Positions 45,767 through 58,344 are shown, counted from the stretch's first letter. The stretch is 64,000 nucleotides of DNA from Hirsutella rhossiliensis (GCF_020360975.1 NW_025408671.1:1426001-1490000); one strand, 5' to 3'. The notes: generated by a model not told the origin, from the sequence alone. Numbers and translations are program-made.

Positions 45767-46198
45767 TCAGAACCCAAGTCGTGCCAGTTTCTGGGCTCTG
45801 GTTTCCATCGGAACACGCTGCATCCACAACCCGTTGTTCGAGCTGGACGCAGTCGAGGCCAGCTTGCTCTTCGTCGACCTTGCAGAAGTCATGGCCTTGG
45901 GCGTCTTCTTGGGTGCCTGCTTGCGCATGGTTCTTTTCTTCGCAACAGACGTGGCTGAATTGTGGCAAATGCGAGCGGCTCTGCCCGATTTGAGATTTTT
46001 CTGGCCCTTGACGGCAGCCTTGCGCCCGGCGGCGTCGAAGGAAGAAGACGTTGGAGCACAAGGGTCGACATTCAACGTCTCGTTACCTTGAGCACCCGGG
46101 GCCTTGCCGGGTACGCCCCGAGCCTTCATGCGCAGACGGAAGTGGCGCTTTCTCTGGATCCTCGGCGAGGGGCATTCACCGCACTTGAACTTGCGCAT
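45767..46198 (-). CDS. Small basic hypothetical protein just downstream of den1
   Basis: A 143-codon frame starting MRKFKCGECPSPRIQRK. It is rich in Lys, Arg, Ser and Ala, with a CGEC pair near the start and Lys/Arg clusters such as KKRTMRKQAPKKTPK, which could be a nuclear or nucleolar signal. The same frame is open upstream to the den1 stop (46294-46292) and matches the den1 reading frame, so it could also be a C-terminal extension of den1 in some transcript. I recognise no family. It begins 94 bp after the den1 stop on the same strand. Confidence 0.4.
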   Translation of the reverse strand: MRKFKCGECPSPRIQRKRHFRLRMKARGVPGKAPGAQGNETLNVDPCAPTSSSFDAAGRKAAVKGQKNLKSGRAARICHNSATSVAKKRTMRKQAPKKTPKAMTSARSTKSKLASTASSSNNGLWMQRVPMETRAQKLARLGF

Positions 46199-46291
46199 GG
46201 CCGACTTGGGCAGTCTTGCCTCGAGGCGGCGGGCCTCCACCTCTCGCACAAGCCGTTCAAAAGCCGCGGCCGAGCCGTATCGGGCCGATCT

Positions 46292-47180
46292 CTATTCGAT
46301 CCGAGGTGGCGTCTTGTCGGTAAATGGGCTCGAGCTTCTCCTGTGGTGTCCCCGGTTAGCCGCTGTGCACTGCATGCCGAAGGTTGGCTTGGAGCGGATA
46401 CTCACGATCTTCGGCGCTCGCCCTCCTTGCGGAGGTTCTCAATGATGCGAAGCATCTCCTTGCGGCCGCCGTGGCTGTCCACTATCTTGCCCGCCATGCT
46501 CATGGAGATCTTCTCGCGGGCATTAACGCAGAGAAGGCGCTTGATGAGGAGATGGCGCATCAGGAGGCAGACGTAGACGCCACAGTCACTCCCGTTTTCC
46601 TGCTGCGGCGAGTCCTGGAGGTTGATGAAGCGGAAGGGGCGGCCGAGCATCTCGGCGAGCTTGCGCGTAGCAAGGTTTGCTTCGGAGAAGTTGGAGCCAC
46701 CGAGCGAATCGTAGTGGAAGGCGAGGCCGTCAATAACGGAGACGAGCAGTAGGGACCAGTGGCTGCCGCCCTCTGCGACGCTGACATTGCGATTGTCGTT
46801 GATGGGCAGGAAGATGTGGGTGACCTTTGTAAAGTCGGGCAGGGCGGCGCGGACAAGGCGGCTATCGGGCTCCTTCATGAGGAGGAACGTCATGCTAGGA
46901 CGGAGGAGGACGATATGGGCTTGCGGGTAGCGAGCCAGCGTCTCTCGCTCGAGGTATTCCTCCCAGAAGGCAATGTTATTGTCCGTGAGCCAGTCGTGCT
47001 TGAGAGCCTTGACGTCTTCGACGGTCAATAGGACATCATAGTAGCTAAGGTACGGCTTTTCGGGGGAGAGCTGCGTCGCAAGATTGTCAGGGGCACAGAA
47101 GCAACAATATGTAGGCATTGAGGAATTGTCAAACTAACCGCATCGCCGAAGTGGCGGGCAACACGCTGGCGGAAGGGCAT
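46292..47180 (-). CDS. den1: Deneddylase Den1/NEDP1-type cysteine protease (Ulp1 family)
   Basis: Three exons, 47180-47139, 47070-46406 and 46340-46292, give 251 aa. Exon 1 encodes MPFRQRVARHFGDA, joined to LSPEKPYLSYYDVLLT; an upstream TGA limits the start to 47180 unless another exon exists. The C48 peptidase triad is visible: GGSHWSLLLVS (His), FHYDSLGG (Asp), the helper Gln in INLQDSPQQ, and the nucleophile in NGSDCGVYVC. Family members remove NEDD8/Rub1 from cullins and other targets and process its precursor, so they tune SCF ubiquitin ligases and fungal development. The last exon is a short Ser/Arg-rich tail. Confidence 0.88.
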
Positions 47181-48840
47181 CTTGTACTCGTGCTCACGAT
47201 CCGGGCCTCGCCGGTGCCTCGTGAGGGCACGGGGGGGGACGCGGCCGAAGATGTCGGCGGCGGAGGCGGTGCCGAATGCAAGGGTTGTCGTGGTGCTCAA
47301 AGACGCAACGAGGCGGCGCGATCAAGTCGTGCCAGAGGGGTTGCTCGAGGTCAAGAAGCAGCAGCAGCGGATGACAAGTCGGCGTACAAGGGGAAATGCG
47401 GGGGATGGGAGGTGAAGCTTGCACCATGAGACGATTTGATATGTGCCTGAAAGTGTGGAGCCGTATAAAGCAGGATCGTGTCTGAAACGGTTGACGGCGT
47501 TTGATCAGCGGCGATGGAAGAGTGAGGCTGGTGTCAATCAAGACTCACGATGCCGACAATAAAGGGAAAAGATGGGGAATGGAGGAGAAAGAGGAGAAAA
47601 AAGAGCGAAATGAGAGGCGCGGCGCGGGGTGCGTATTGAGCCCGCCACTAATAATACCAGCTAGACGACAATGGGAACCTTGGACTATTGTGGAGGTACT
47701 CTATGGGTGTTAAGGGTGTCGAGAGGGACACCGGGCCGCGTCTAACAGAATCGGGGTACATGTCGTCGACTCTCTTGCGCGGTACTCCGTACAGTGCATG
47801 ACGAGATTACTTTCTTCTTTTCCGGGTCGAGACCGCCATCTTCCAGGTCCTACGGGGAAGTACTTACTGCAAGGCTGGCCTGTGAATTACTTGCTTGCTT
47901 GCTCGTGACACCTCTGCCTGGATGGGCACAGACATATGATTAGGCGGCAACGCCCGTGATGGATGGGTGGGAAAACAGAACATATTGCGGGGCCTTTTTA
48001 GGCGGGGCTCACCGATGATAAACATGTTACCTCTCTCACAGAGGCGTGAAGTGGTCTTCGTGCTCGGTCCGTCTGCGCCAGGGGTCCATGGCCCTCTGTG
48101 CAATCAGCTTTTTTTGGTGGGACAGGAAATGACGCGACGACGGATAAGTTACGGTAGCGCATGACAGTGCTCATCTGGGGCAGGTAATTAATTAATTACT
48201 GTAGATCTACAGAGTAATACCACCGTGTCTCTTCTCCATTCAACCTGCATCATCTAATTCATCATGACCATTGTCTTGGGGCCCTCCACCGCTGCTCGGC
48301 CGGGAGAGGGAGACGCGCGCCACGTCATGGCACCAAGCCCGGCTGCAGGCAGACGGTCGGGAGCTGTGTGCTTGTTTGTTGCTGGAATTTTCGCTGCCTC
48401 TTCGAGGTTTCCGAGAGATAAAAGGGCAGACTTGTTAGAGGGTACAAACTGCCAAGCGAGGCCCCTTATGTAAGCGCCCCATGTCGGCTGACTGCTTCCC
48501 CCTCTGCAGCCCGCGCGAGAGTCCGAGATTCGTCAACACCTCCACTCCAAGCCTCAATTACGCCCCCCTCGTCATGGCGGCTGAGCATCCCGGCCACGCG
48601 GAGCCTCGTCAGACTGGAAGTCGTCGCTGTTCTCGACATGCCGCCCCGAGTCTCGGACGTCCAACGCCAGCGCCACAGGTGATGCCTCCCATCGGCAACT
48701 TTTTGCCGGACCCTGGGCAAGTCCCATCTCGCGGGAGAATGCAGAGAGACACGGGCGTCAATGTTACGTCATGCGCCTCTGGACCCTTTTGCCCCCCCGT
48801 TGCCGTCATTGTCAGTCTCCGGGTTTGACTCACTCACGCC
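47181..48840. other. Intergenic, no supportable gene
   Basis: About 1.66 kb of divergent upstream DNA for den1 and the GFA gene. Short frames on both strands match nothing. An AT-rich patch with TTAATTAATTA lies near 48187-48197. Confidence 0.45.
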
Positions 48841-49528
48841 ATGGCCTGCGAACCCCAGAGCTGGCATTCTCTCCCTCCCTACCAGAGTCCCGACGCCGAC
48901 GGCTTCGACAAGAAGCTCCGAGGCGCATGCCATTGCGGGACCATCGTCTACTGGCTTAGCCGCGACAAGCCCCTCGCTTCCAAGTTCTGCCACTGCCAAG
49001 ACTGCAGGACCCTTCACGGTAAGCCCGCAGTCTCGCTGCTCCGACGTCCCGCCAATTGACCCTTGGCCAGGCGCCCCTTTTCAATGGGCCGCCATTTTCC
49101 ACAAGTCGGACATGGCCTTTGAGACGGGCACTCGTGGCCTGCGCTTCTACAACTCGGCCACCCGCCGTGCCGAGCACGCTCTGCCGTGCAAGGTCACCTG
49201 TGCCAACTGCGGCACTCTCATCATGGACGAGGGCAGGAACATGGTGCTGCTCTTCCCGACCTTGCTGGCCTTGAGTACCCAAGAGCAGCGGCAGAACTTT
49301 CAAGTCCAGTCAGTCGACCAACGGCTTCCTCTTGAAAATGAAAGAGAAAGCCCTTGCCCAATACGCTCGGCCGTATGCACTGCTGGGGCTGACGCTCGGC
49401 ACAGGTGTCATCTCTTTTATCCGCAGCGCGTCGTCGATATCCCAGACAGCCTACCCAAGTGGGAGGGTCTGGATCACCAGTCGCGCCTCCTGCCACAAGA
49501 CTCAGGTGCCGGACGAGTCTTCAGCTAA
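48841..49528 (+). CDS. GFA/CENP-V-fold zinc protein
   Basis: Three exons, 48841-49018, 49071-49308 and 49405-49528, give 179 aa. The second intron is 96 nt (GTCAGT to GGCACAG) and has no stop in frame, so the unspliced frame also stays open. The Mss4-like GFA fold shows its zinc ligands: ACHCG, CHCQDCRTLHG, and CANCG, with the usual APFQWAAIFHKSD and DEGRNMVLLFPTL blocks, then CHLFYPQRVVDIPD at the end. Relatives include S-(hydroxymethyl)glutathione synthase, which condenses formaldehyde and glutathione, but most fungal copies are uncharacterised and the substrate here is unknown. Confidence 0.85.
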
Positions 49529-50782
49529 CCGCGTGACACTCCCAGCACACGCCTTGTGGAATTGCATTGCGAGAGGACTTCATGGCAAGATTGGTGATGA
49601 TAAATGATGTAATCGCTTGGCCTTACTTGCCAACTATCTTACCCCGATTTCGGCCAAGTTGCACCGCGGACCCATGGCTCAACCTGCATTGTCGTTGTCT
49701 GACTTATTGAGATGACAACTGGATGAGTGCCAGTTGTACACGACTCGCTTTGTTTCGTTGCCTCTGATAGCGACTGACAAGGCCAGCTTTTTGATCGACA
49801 ATGTCTCTCGACGGGCTGTACGGAATATCATGCGACTTGGTGTTTCACCGTGGTGCCGACGTCCGGCCTGTCACTTTGCGCGCTCAATTAGCACACGGCC
49901 GTATTCGTCCATTCGATTCTCCAGCAGAGCCTTTGGATCCTTTCATCCTGCCTGTCGCTCACCCTGTTGAATCAAGCAACAGTCTTTTCATGTACCGTTG
50001 AGCCTGTTTGTTCAATCTCCAATAGCAATAACATGCTTTGCGCACACGTCAGCGGCATCAATCACTTGTTCCCACGCAAAAGTTGCTTTTCTCATGAATT
50101 AATCAGGAGTCATCGCTGCAAGGAACGCGGCACATTCGGCCGATTAGGCTGCCTTGTGGCAGAGGGCAGTATCGGCAGTATCGGCACTTGATTGCCGATC
50201 CAGGCAGTGTTTTTGCCTTACCCAGCAAGGGAGGGAAAAAACGCGCCACCCTCTATTCGTACACCAAGATCTCCAGTGCAAGACGTCGTGTATGGGGGGC
50301 ATGTTGTCTTTACACCGCATGCTCGGGATGACTAGGTATTTGAACATATTCGGCCCAAGTGGCTCGTCGAATACCAATGCCTGTTTCAGTTGGCGTCCCG
50401 GCTTGCTACCTGCCTCAGCCACTCGTCGTCTCACGGCAGCGCCCATTCCATTAGGGTTTTGTGCCTTCGACCCAGCCGGGCGTCACCATACTCTCTGCAG
50501 TCTAGCTCGAAGGGGGAATCGGCAGCTAACCCCCGACCTAGACCGCAGACCTCTGTAACCCCTTGTTTATCTTTCCTGACGTTCCCGCAGGGGAGAGAGA
50601 TTGTATCTCCATTTGAGAGTCCCCTGATGTCTAATAAGTCGTCTTCTCCCTGATTATGTCAACCTCAACGCCCAACCCGTTTCCTCCTGGAACTCTCTCT
50701 CTCTCTCTCTCTCCTCCCCCCTCAATAGGTCGGCTCGCCGGCGGGACGACGACCCTTGCGTTCAACAGCCAACGGCAGCATC
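49529..50782. other. Intergenic; (CT)n tract upstream of the LtrA-like gene
   Basis: About 1.25 kb. A (CT)n run near 50695-50712 lies in the probable promoter or leader of the next gene. No other feature is supportable. Confidence 0.5.
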
Positions 50783-53108
50783 ATGTCCGACTACGAGCCC
50801 AGCCGCCCGACTGCCGACAAGCTTCGGTTTCTCAAGAGCCCGGTCGTGGAGCACGGCGACGGCGACGCAGAGGCCCGGAGCCTCCAACGCCTCCAATCCG
50901 AAGCCTCCAACGACTCCCCCAAGAGCAGCGACGACTATGGAGCCGGCGGCGGTCTTCCGGATTTCGTGCGAGTCCGTCTCTCCCCGGCTTCGTGTCTGTG
51001 GCGTCGGCCCACGCTAACCGTCGCACGCCGCCTCTTTGCAGCATGCCGAACCGACCCTCCTCGAGGTCTTTTTTGACCTCTTCTTCGCCGCCAATTACAA
51101 CGTCTTTTCCGACAATCAAGAAGTCACCAGCCATTCCAGGTTCAAGGCCTATTTTGGCTACTTTTTGTAATTGCTCCCTTTCCGACTTCTGCCTTCCCGT
51201 GACGACAAGCTGCTGACATTCATGCACCCCAAGCCTACTATGGGTAACATGGCTTCTCGTCACCCTCTTCGACGTTCGATACGTCACCGACAGCATCTTT
51301 GGTAGGTACTCACCACCAGCAATTCGCCAGCGTTTGGTGGCTGACCGACGACATACATAGCTCGCCTAACGAGAGCCATACAACTCGGCGTTTTGGTCGG
51401 CTTCACGATAGTTGCTCCCAAGTTCAATCCGACGAACCAGCATGCGGACACGATGCAGACAATGTGTGCGTCCTCCTACGGCTGCGGTTCCAAAGAACGT
51501 CGAAACTTCCCAAGACTGACCATCTCTAGCCCTCATCCTCATGGTCTCCCGCGCGTGTCTGGCGGCCGAGTACGGTGCCACACTATGGCATATCAGACGA
51601 TTCAAGGAGGCTCGCCTGCCCATCTATTTACAGATCGCCGTTCATCTCGTATCGGGAATCATCTACTTGGGCATCTCCTTTGGTTTTAAGCGGGGGGAGA
51701 GAAGAGACATTTTTATCGCTTGGTACTTGGTCTCGGGGGCCGAGGCGATACTTACCATCCTCCTATCCAACTTTTATACGGTCCTTAGCTTTACCAGGAC
51801 GCATCTCATTAAACGGCTTACGCTTTTAACCGTCATCATCATCGGCGACGGCATCATTCAAGTGGCGAGGGAAGTGGTAACGATTGTTAAGAACCCAGAC
51901 GCATGGGGTAAGCAGCTCTTGCGTCGCAGCTCCAGTACCGAGCACCGCTAACTCACTAATAGACAGAGTAACGATTGGACTCGTCACGTCTGCGACTGCG
52001 ACCATCTACTTCATCTTCCTCGTCTACTTCGACTGGCTGCGGTCCTCCTTCTACCTCCCCCCCTTACGGCAGCAGCTCTGGATGATGATGCATCTCCCGT
52101 TTCACCTCTCGCTTATCTTGTTCACTCAAGGCTTCACGCAGTTTCTGATATGGTCCAAGATTGTCGACGTCATCAACACGGTGAGCGTAGGCCTAAGCCG
52201 TGGCAACGTCGAGTGGCTTTACACCGCCACAAGCGCGCAGGTCCAAGAGCGCATGAACCTCAGCGCGCTGCTCTTCTTCAGGGACTTTCCTCCTAAGATC
52301 CCGAGCACGTGGATCACGGTCAACGACGCGCTTGCCAACATTACCCAGATCCCCGATGCATTTTGGCCCGATCTCGCCAACTACTATAAGACGAACGACG
52401 TGAGCGCCTTAAAGGACACGGATGTTCAGGCCACCGAGATCTTCTCCAACGTCCTGCAGGCGACAATGTCGTCTATGGCCAACGCGCTGTTTGCGACGTT
52501 TGGCATGGATTTCGAAAGCGAAGTTACCAACAAGAACCCCCGGGTCGATGAGGAGATTAGGGGGGGCGGGTTCCAGGGCGAGGTTCAGGACACGACCTGG
52601 GACCGTTACAAGTTGGTGGTATGTCTGGTTCTGCGGGACACTTGGGCTCCTTTCTGGCCTGTCCTGTCGGGCACAATATGGAGCTGCTGCTAACATGTGG
52701 CAGTTTGCTTACACATACGTCGCTGCCGGCTGCACCCTGCTGTCCATGATCATCCTCGCCATCGTTGCGCGGACCACGCGGTTCAAGGCGTGGCCGATTG
52801 TTCGCCTCACCATCATCTTTCTCTTGGCGCTGGGCACCAGCCTTACCGCCATCCTCTTCTTCAACCCTACCGAAGCCTTTAACTTTTTGCTGACGCTCTG
52901 GGTTCTGCCGACTATAACGTTTCTGTGGGCTATTGTGCTGGTCATCACCCACATCAACGGAGAAAACTTTGGACGCCACGTGCCCCTTTTCAATCGCCGA
53001 CGGCGGCCGTACAGCGCGCCGTCTTGTCCCGCGTCCCCGACCGGCAATTGGGACGACCGTGGACTGAGAGATATCAAGGAACAGAGGGGCATGAGGGGCG
53101 ATAATTAG
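50783..53108 (+). CDS. LtrA-like multipass membrane protein
   Basis: Seven exons: 50783-50965, 51042-51166, 51234-51301, 51361-51465, 51530-51907, 51963-52618 and 52704-53108, joining in phase to 639 aa. After a soluble, acidic N-terminus comes the LtrA signature around the first helix (EPTLLEVFFDLFFAANYNVF) and LLWVTWLLVTLFDVRYVTD. About ten hydrophobic helices follow, including a hydrophilic luminal-type loop (NVEWLYTATSAQVQERM to FPPKIPSTW) before the last three helices. The family is named after Listeria low-temperature requirement protein A; fungal members are common and functionally unknown. All six junctions are consensus-like and restore the family alignment. Confidence 0.82.
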
Positions 53109-54750
53109 ACCCGGTCAAGTCTGCGCGAAAGGCGTCGACATGCATAGCCCAGTGGAGTTTTGGGACTTTCACTATTGGATGTATACTTTTAATCAGGACA
53201 AGACACAGGGGATCTGGCTCGCTGCCTGTCGTATTTATACAATTTGCAAGCTTCTTGACGCAAGCTCTGTCCGGCTCCAAGTCCAATCAGCGTATCCTTA
53301 GGTCTGTTGTCGCCGACGGATCTCAGTCAAGCCACTGTTCGTGTTGGGCGTAGGATGCCTATGCGGTCTTCGAGGAACTCATTCTATCCATAAACATACT
53401 CGCTCACTGGCACAATAAAGTCGATGACGATGACTCGGGGTGTCAATAGCAAGTCAAATCTCGAAAACGAAACCGTGTCCCCCATGTCACAGTAGTGTTC
53501 CTTGCCCCAGCAGACTGCGAAGCCAGCGCAGCGACGAGCATGCCGTTCTCCCAGAAACGTGCTCCTCTCGCTCGGCTCCTTTCCCAGCGCCGGAGACAGC
53601 CTGGCATTCAAACGCGGGCACCATGCGCTCCGGCAGATGCATGGGCACCGCCTCGTCGCGCTGCTTGGGCTACTCGTCCTGCTCAAGGCTCGGCTGGGGG
53701 GCTTCTCGGCGCTGGTCTTGGGCGGCACCTTGGCTTTGTCTGCTGTCTTGACAATGTCGCCGACGGACGTGTTTACGTCGGGCGTCTTGGGCGCCTCCAC
53801 CTGGACCGCGTCGAGCGCCGGGTCGGCCTATCTTTGTCGGCCTTTGCGCTCTTCGGATCGGGTTGCGCCAGTCCGCCCCTTGCTGCCGGCCTTGGGCCCC
53901 TTGCGCACCACCTTGGTCGTCTAAAGGCCCGCCGTGCGACCTTGAGCGTCCGCGCAACCGGAGCTCGGGAGATTCGGATCGCGGCGCTTGCCGCTCAACG
54001 GCGGCGAGTCACAGCGGCAGACGCAACCTGTACCAGTCATGATACGAGTCCTTCCGCAGCTAGTCATCAGGAGGCTCCCTCCTTGGCCCATCTACTCCCA
54101 GCTCATCATGGTTCTGTCCGGCCATCCAGCCCACTACCGGGGGGCAGAGCAGACCACCCAGTGCCGAAACCGCCCCCTCCTCGTCGGTCTCCTTGAGCGT
54201 CGTGCCCGCGTCATTCATATCTGGCGAGGCAAGGGGCCTGCTACGGTTGAGCATACCCAGAGCAGGCACCGGAGTCCGGCGAGGAGAACAAGTTGCCGCG
54301 GGAGGGGATCATGTCGAGAATGCTGGGAGCTTCGGCTCGAGCTTTATTGACGAGATGCCGGTATCAGAACCCGGCGCCGGAGCCCGTTTAGATGAGCGTG
54401 CCAACAATGAAGACATGACACGGCGAGCCAGCGACCTTTCATGCTTGTAATCGATGACGTTGACGACAGGGCTCTGACTTATTAAGAGGGTCTCGCGAAC
54501 TGTTACGCTATCCTCGCTTCCCACTCTCACCATCTATTTCTTGAAACGACGGCGAAGAAACCTATCAAGCATGACGAAATCTGCCACAGCTAGTTGCTCC
54601 TCAGATACGCCATTTGGATTGCGACTCGTAAGCATCCAGGCCATGGACTAAAGGTCCGGGCCTGTAGCTCAACTAGGAAAGACAAGAGTTGGCCAGATCG
54701 GGCTGACTGAATAGCGAGGCAATCCGTCACATCAGCTGACCGGCCTGCCG
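53109..54750. other. Degraded 1.6 kb stretch
   Basis: Many overlapping, Arg/Pro-rich frames on both strands, none with recognisable domains. A minus-strand segment near 53670-53800 looks like a decayed hydrophilic coding region, but I could not join it to anything. It may be the 5' remains of the reductase-like pseudogene to its right or an unrelated relic. Confidence 0.35.
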
Positions 54751-54774
54751 TCTTCTTCCTCGCCTTCATGAGGA

Positions 54775-55195
54775 GCTAATAGTGCAAGCCCAACGCCTTC
54801 CCACACCTCACGCTCGTTGCCAGCGGCGCAGGCATCACGCCCGGTTTCCATCTTGCCCAAGGCATCCTGCGAAGCCCGGACGACCACACCGCCGTGACGC
54901 TCGTATTTATGACCAAGAAGTACTCCTCGAGGCCGAGTTGGACGGCTACTAGCGGCGCTTCCCGGGGCGACTCGGGGCTGTGTGCGTCAAGAGTAATCCA
55001 GTCCGAGAAGGTCGCGTGACAAAGGAACCCCTGAGCGAGGGTTTGCCCATAGTGGCTCAGGATGAGAAAACCAAAAATCGTATGGACCGCTGGCGATGGA
55101 GAAGAGTCTAGGGGCATATGGGTCGATCAAGGGCGAGCTGCAAGCGCAGGGGTTTCGAAAGGATCAGCATCACACGTTTTGAGGGCTTTAAGGCT
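54775..55195 (+). pseudogene. Cytochrome-b5-reductase-like pseudogene fragment
   Basis: Plus-strand pieces in shifting frames resemble the NADH-binding half of the family: LTLVASGAGITPGFHLAQGI (the Gly-rich NAD loop), then HTAVTLVFMT, then in another frame EVLLEAELDGY, VREGRVTKEPLSEGLP, and finally ELQAQGF with QHHTF at the C-terminus, as in reductases that end in a Phe. There are at least two frameshifts and stops, and no intact FAD-binding half upstream. It is a dead fragment of an NADH-cytochrome b5 reductase or related flavoenzyme. Confidence 0.5.
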
Positions 55196-55552
55196 ATGTG
55201 AAGAGTAAGCGGGTGGTATAACAACCTCGAAATAAACACTCTGCTCCAGCTTGGCCGAGAGTTGTGGCGGATCAGGAACATGCACAGGTGCTACACATGT
55301 CATGTCGAGATTCGCTTTCTGCGTTGGGCTGATGCTCTCGGCGCCTACAACTTAAAGACGCTGCTAACCATTGGCCATTTTAAAGTAAACACAAAGAGAG
55401 ACGAGGCGTTGCTTTCAGATTCCGTTTGTGACATGCTCGTTTCCTAGTTGAAGCAAACAGATGCGACACGAGGCCAGCCGCCTTCAGAGAAACCGCTGTT
55501 TCTTGCTCATGAGGTCGCCCCTCCTCCCGCGAGGAAGAAGTGTGCCCTGGCC
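55196..55552. other. Spacer, no supportable gene
   Basis: About 360 bp between the reductase relic and the stop of the disordered-protein gene; only a 61-codon unrecognised frame. Confidence 0.5.
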
Positions 55553-58344
55553 TCACCCAGAGATCCCACCTCCCTCCAGCAGCTGACGATGCAGGGCCTG
55601 TAAGCTCTTCGTCGCCCGTTCGTACATCGCTAGTCGCTCCGCCGTGTCCCGCTCAAACTCTCGAATGTCAGGCTCCCTCAGCCGACTGTCGTTGGACACT
55701 GTGCTCTTGGCCTGCTGAACAACATCTCGAAACTTGGCGGCGTCGACTGCCAGGGTTTCGAGCAATACCTTGCGCTCCTGACTCTGGCGATTGCCTATCT
55801 TGTCGATGCACCCAGCGGTCTTGGTGCGGTATACGTCTGCAATATTGTGACCTGCTTCTTCCTTTGACCTCAACTGCTTCACCATGGCCTGTTACGTCGT
55901 CAGTATCGCGGGTAAAGCTCCAGAACTGTGCTACTCACGTCAACCAATTGGTGCAGCCGTTGGGGCAGATTGTCGGATGGGTTTGATCTCGGGCCGGCCT
56001 GCAAGTTTTCGACTTCGTCGCGGCAATCTTTCGTCGAGGAATTTGTCGCATCGTGACGGCGCAAATGCTCGTCGGAGTGGGTGCCGTTATCTTGAAGGCT
56101 AGCAAGTATCTGCGCATGAACATGCCCATAGAGACCTTCCATTGAATCCGTTACTGGGTCTCGGTGATGAACCAGTCGATGGGTTTCCATGTCACCAATT
56201 CCGTCGCCGACGCGCCACCTATGCTGTATCCGATTTGGTCCCCCGCTCGAAGCGTCTCGCGCTGTTGGTTGTGAGTGTTGTTTCCGAGGAGGCTCGACGG
56301 ATGGGCCCTGTTTGTTTGGCTTTGGGTCTCCAGGCCCCTCAAAGACATTTGGGTCTCGGCGCGGCGCTTGGCGATGGACCGGCAGCGGACTCCCCTGAGC
56401 GCTGACACTGAAGTTCCGGATGGCTGTCCTGGGGGCCTGGGGCTGAGTCCTTCTCGGACGATGGTTTTCTTGCTTTGCAGGGCTGGTTTCTTTCGGTGAA
56501 GAGTTGATGGCAGCAGTGTGCAGCCCGCGCCCTCTCAAGTCCTGGCTCGTTTCGATATTCACATCAAGGGGGCCAAGGACCTCGCCGCGCTCTACAACCT
56601 CTGTCCTGCGGATGTACTTGGGAGCTCTGCGTTCGGCTGGTTGGGAAGCTACCGCACGTTCTGGGATCGCGGCGGCCGCGGGGAAGTCATCAGACGATGA
56701 AACGGCTGGGAGCAGCTCGCCATCTCTTGTTGGAGAGTGCGTTGAACCGACGCTTGGGAGGATTGCACAATCGGCTGTGCTATGGAGAGGCACCCAATCG
56801 CTCACAGATGATGCACCTGAATCGCTGTCGCTGTCGTTGTCGCTCGAAAGAACAATAGGATCGGGGCTCTTGACAGGGATTGGCAGGTCGGGTTTGGGAC
56901 GTGGCGAGGCCTTGGGCGGCTTTGCAATTTGCTTTGCTCTCGTCGCTTGCTGCTTGAACGGGGCCGAGGACTTGCCAGGATCGGGATGCTGCTTAGATGT
57001 GTCCACAAGTGACGTTTGCTGCTGCTCCTTGGCCTCAGCTGTCTTTGCCTTCTTCTTCGGCTGTGAGCATTTCCCAGCACCTCTTTTTCGGGGCACCGTG
57101 GCCTGAGGGCTCGAAGGCTGAGCCGAGTCTCTGAGCGCGCTGACGATCGGCATGCGTGGTCTCTGAGGCGCCTTGGCCTTGGAACGGGTCTGGGGCTTGA
57201 TCTTAGGGCGGGCTTGGGGCTCCATGAGCTGCTGGCTGATCTCGTCGAACTGGAGAGGCGGCTTCGGGCGCTGCTTGGGCTTTTTTCTTTTGTCGCCTTG
57301 GGTCAGCGTGTTTGTCGCTTTTGTTGCTTCCGATGGAGGGTTGCCGACATCGATTGCTACATCCCGCTTGGCTTGTTGGGCGCCAGCACAGCCTGCTTGA
57401 CGAGGTTGCGACTTTTGGTTCCGGGTTTTCTGGTCCTGGACCAGATCGCGACTCGGGCTAGCTATCGGGGCAGGAGAGTCGTCAGGAGCTCGTCGGCCTT
57501 GAGCGATCGGCTTCTCTCGTATCTTTCGCCTGTTGGTCTCTTGATGCGGAAAGAGTGCCGACACGGACAGACCGGCACCCGGCAAGCTCGCGGGACTCGC
57601 CTCTACCTCGGGGCTACGACGGGGACGGACATTGGCGGGCGATGGAGTGGCATCGTAGATGTTGTCGATTGGAAGATGCGTGTGACTGTGGTTGAGCTGG
57701 GGTCGCTGAGTGCTCTCCTGGAGACGCATGGCGGGAGAAGGGCCCGGCGCGCTGTCATCGCCAAAGTCGAAGAGGTCCTTGACTGGGTCACCGAGCTCAA
57801 CAGGCGAGCTGCGGCGCGTGGTCGAAGCGGTTTCGGAGAAATCAACCTTGTTCGTCGAAGCCGGCAACCCCGCGGACTCTATTGTGGCTGGAGGGCCGCT
57901 GGGCAAAGGTGCGGTATCCGGCAGCTTGTCTCTGCCAGATCCGGGAGTTGAAAGAGGGGGAAGCGACTCGTCTGCATCAAATTGCCAAGCTGCCGTTGGG
58001 GTCTCGCCAGGGTGCAATGGAGAGCTTCGCCTTGCAAGAGACTCGGTTTCGGACCATTGAAAGCTGCTGCGACGTCGGTTCTCCGGAAGGGCAGATTGCA
58101 AATCTTCGAGCCCAGCAAAGGCCAAGTCATCAAACCCATCGTCGTATCTCTCTGGCTCGGCCCAAGACCGAGGGCCTTGTCCCCGAGGAGTGTTGGCTGG
58201 GTGGGTTTGGTCACGCTGCACAGCCGGGGGGTGATCTGCCTGGTCATGGTGACTGGTCGGCGTGGTCTCCAGCTCTCCAAACTGGGTCGGCAGCCGCTGC
58301 ACGCGTGCACGAGTGGCCGCTTTCGCACGCGTTTTGACAGGCAT
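55553..58344 (-). CDS. Large intrinsically disordered protein with C-terminal coiled coil, unrecognised
   Basis: Two exons, 58344-55939 and 55888-55553, give 913 aa; the intron starts GTGAGT and ends TAACAG. The true ATG is at 58344 (MPVKTRAKAATRAR); the frame upstream has no ATG. Most of the chain is low-complexity, rich in Pro, Ser, Arg, Lys, Gln and acidic patches, with basic clusters such as RKRGAGK and QPKKKAKT that look like nuclear signals, and a Ser/Asp-rich stretch (LSSDNDSDSDSG). Only the last 150 residues look folded: a helical coiled-coil (HQLVDAMVKQLRSKEEAG and DIREFERDTAERLAMYERA). This layout recalls chromosome or meiotic scaffold proteins, but no family is recognised. Confidence 0.65.
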
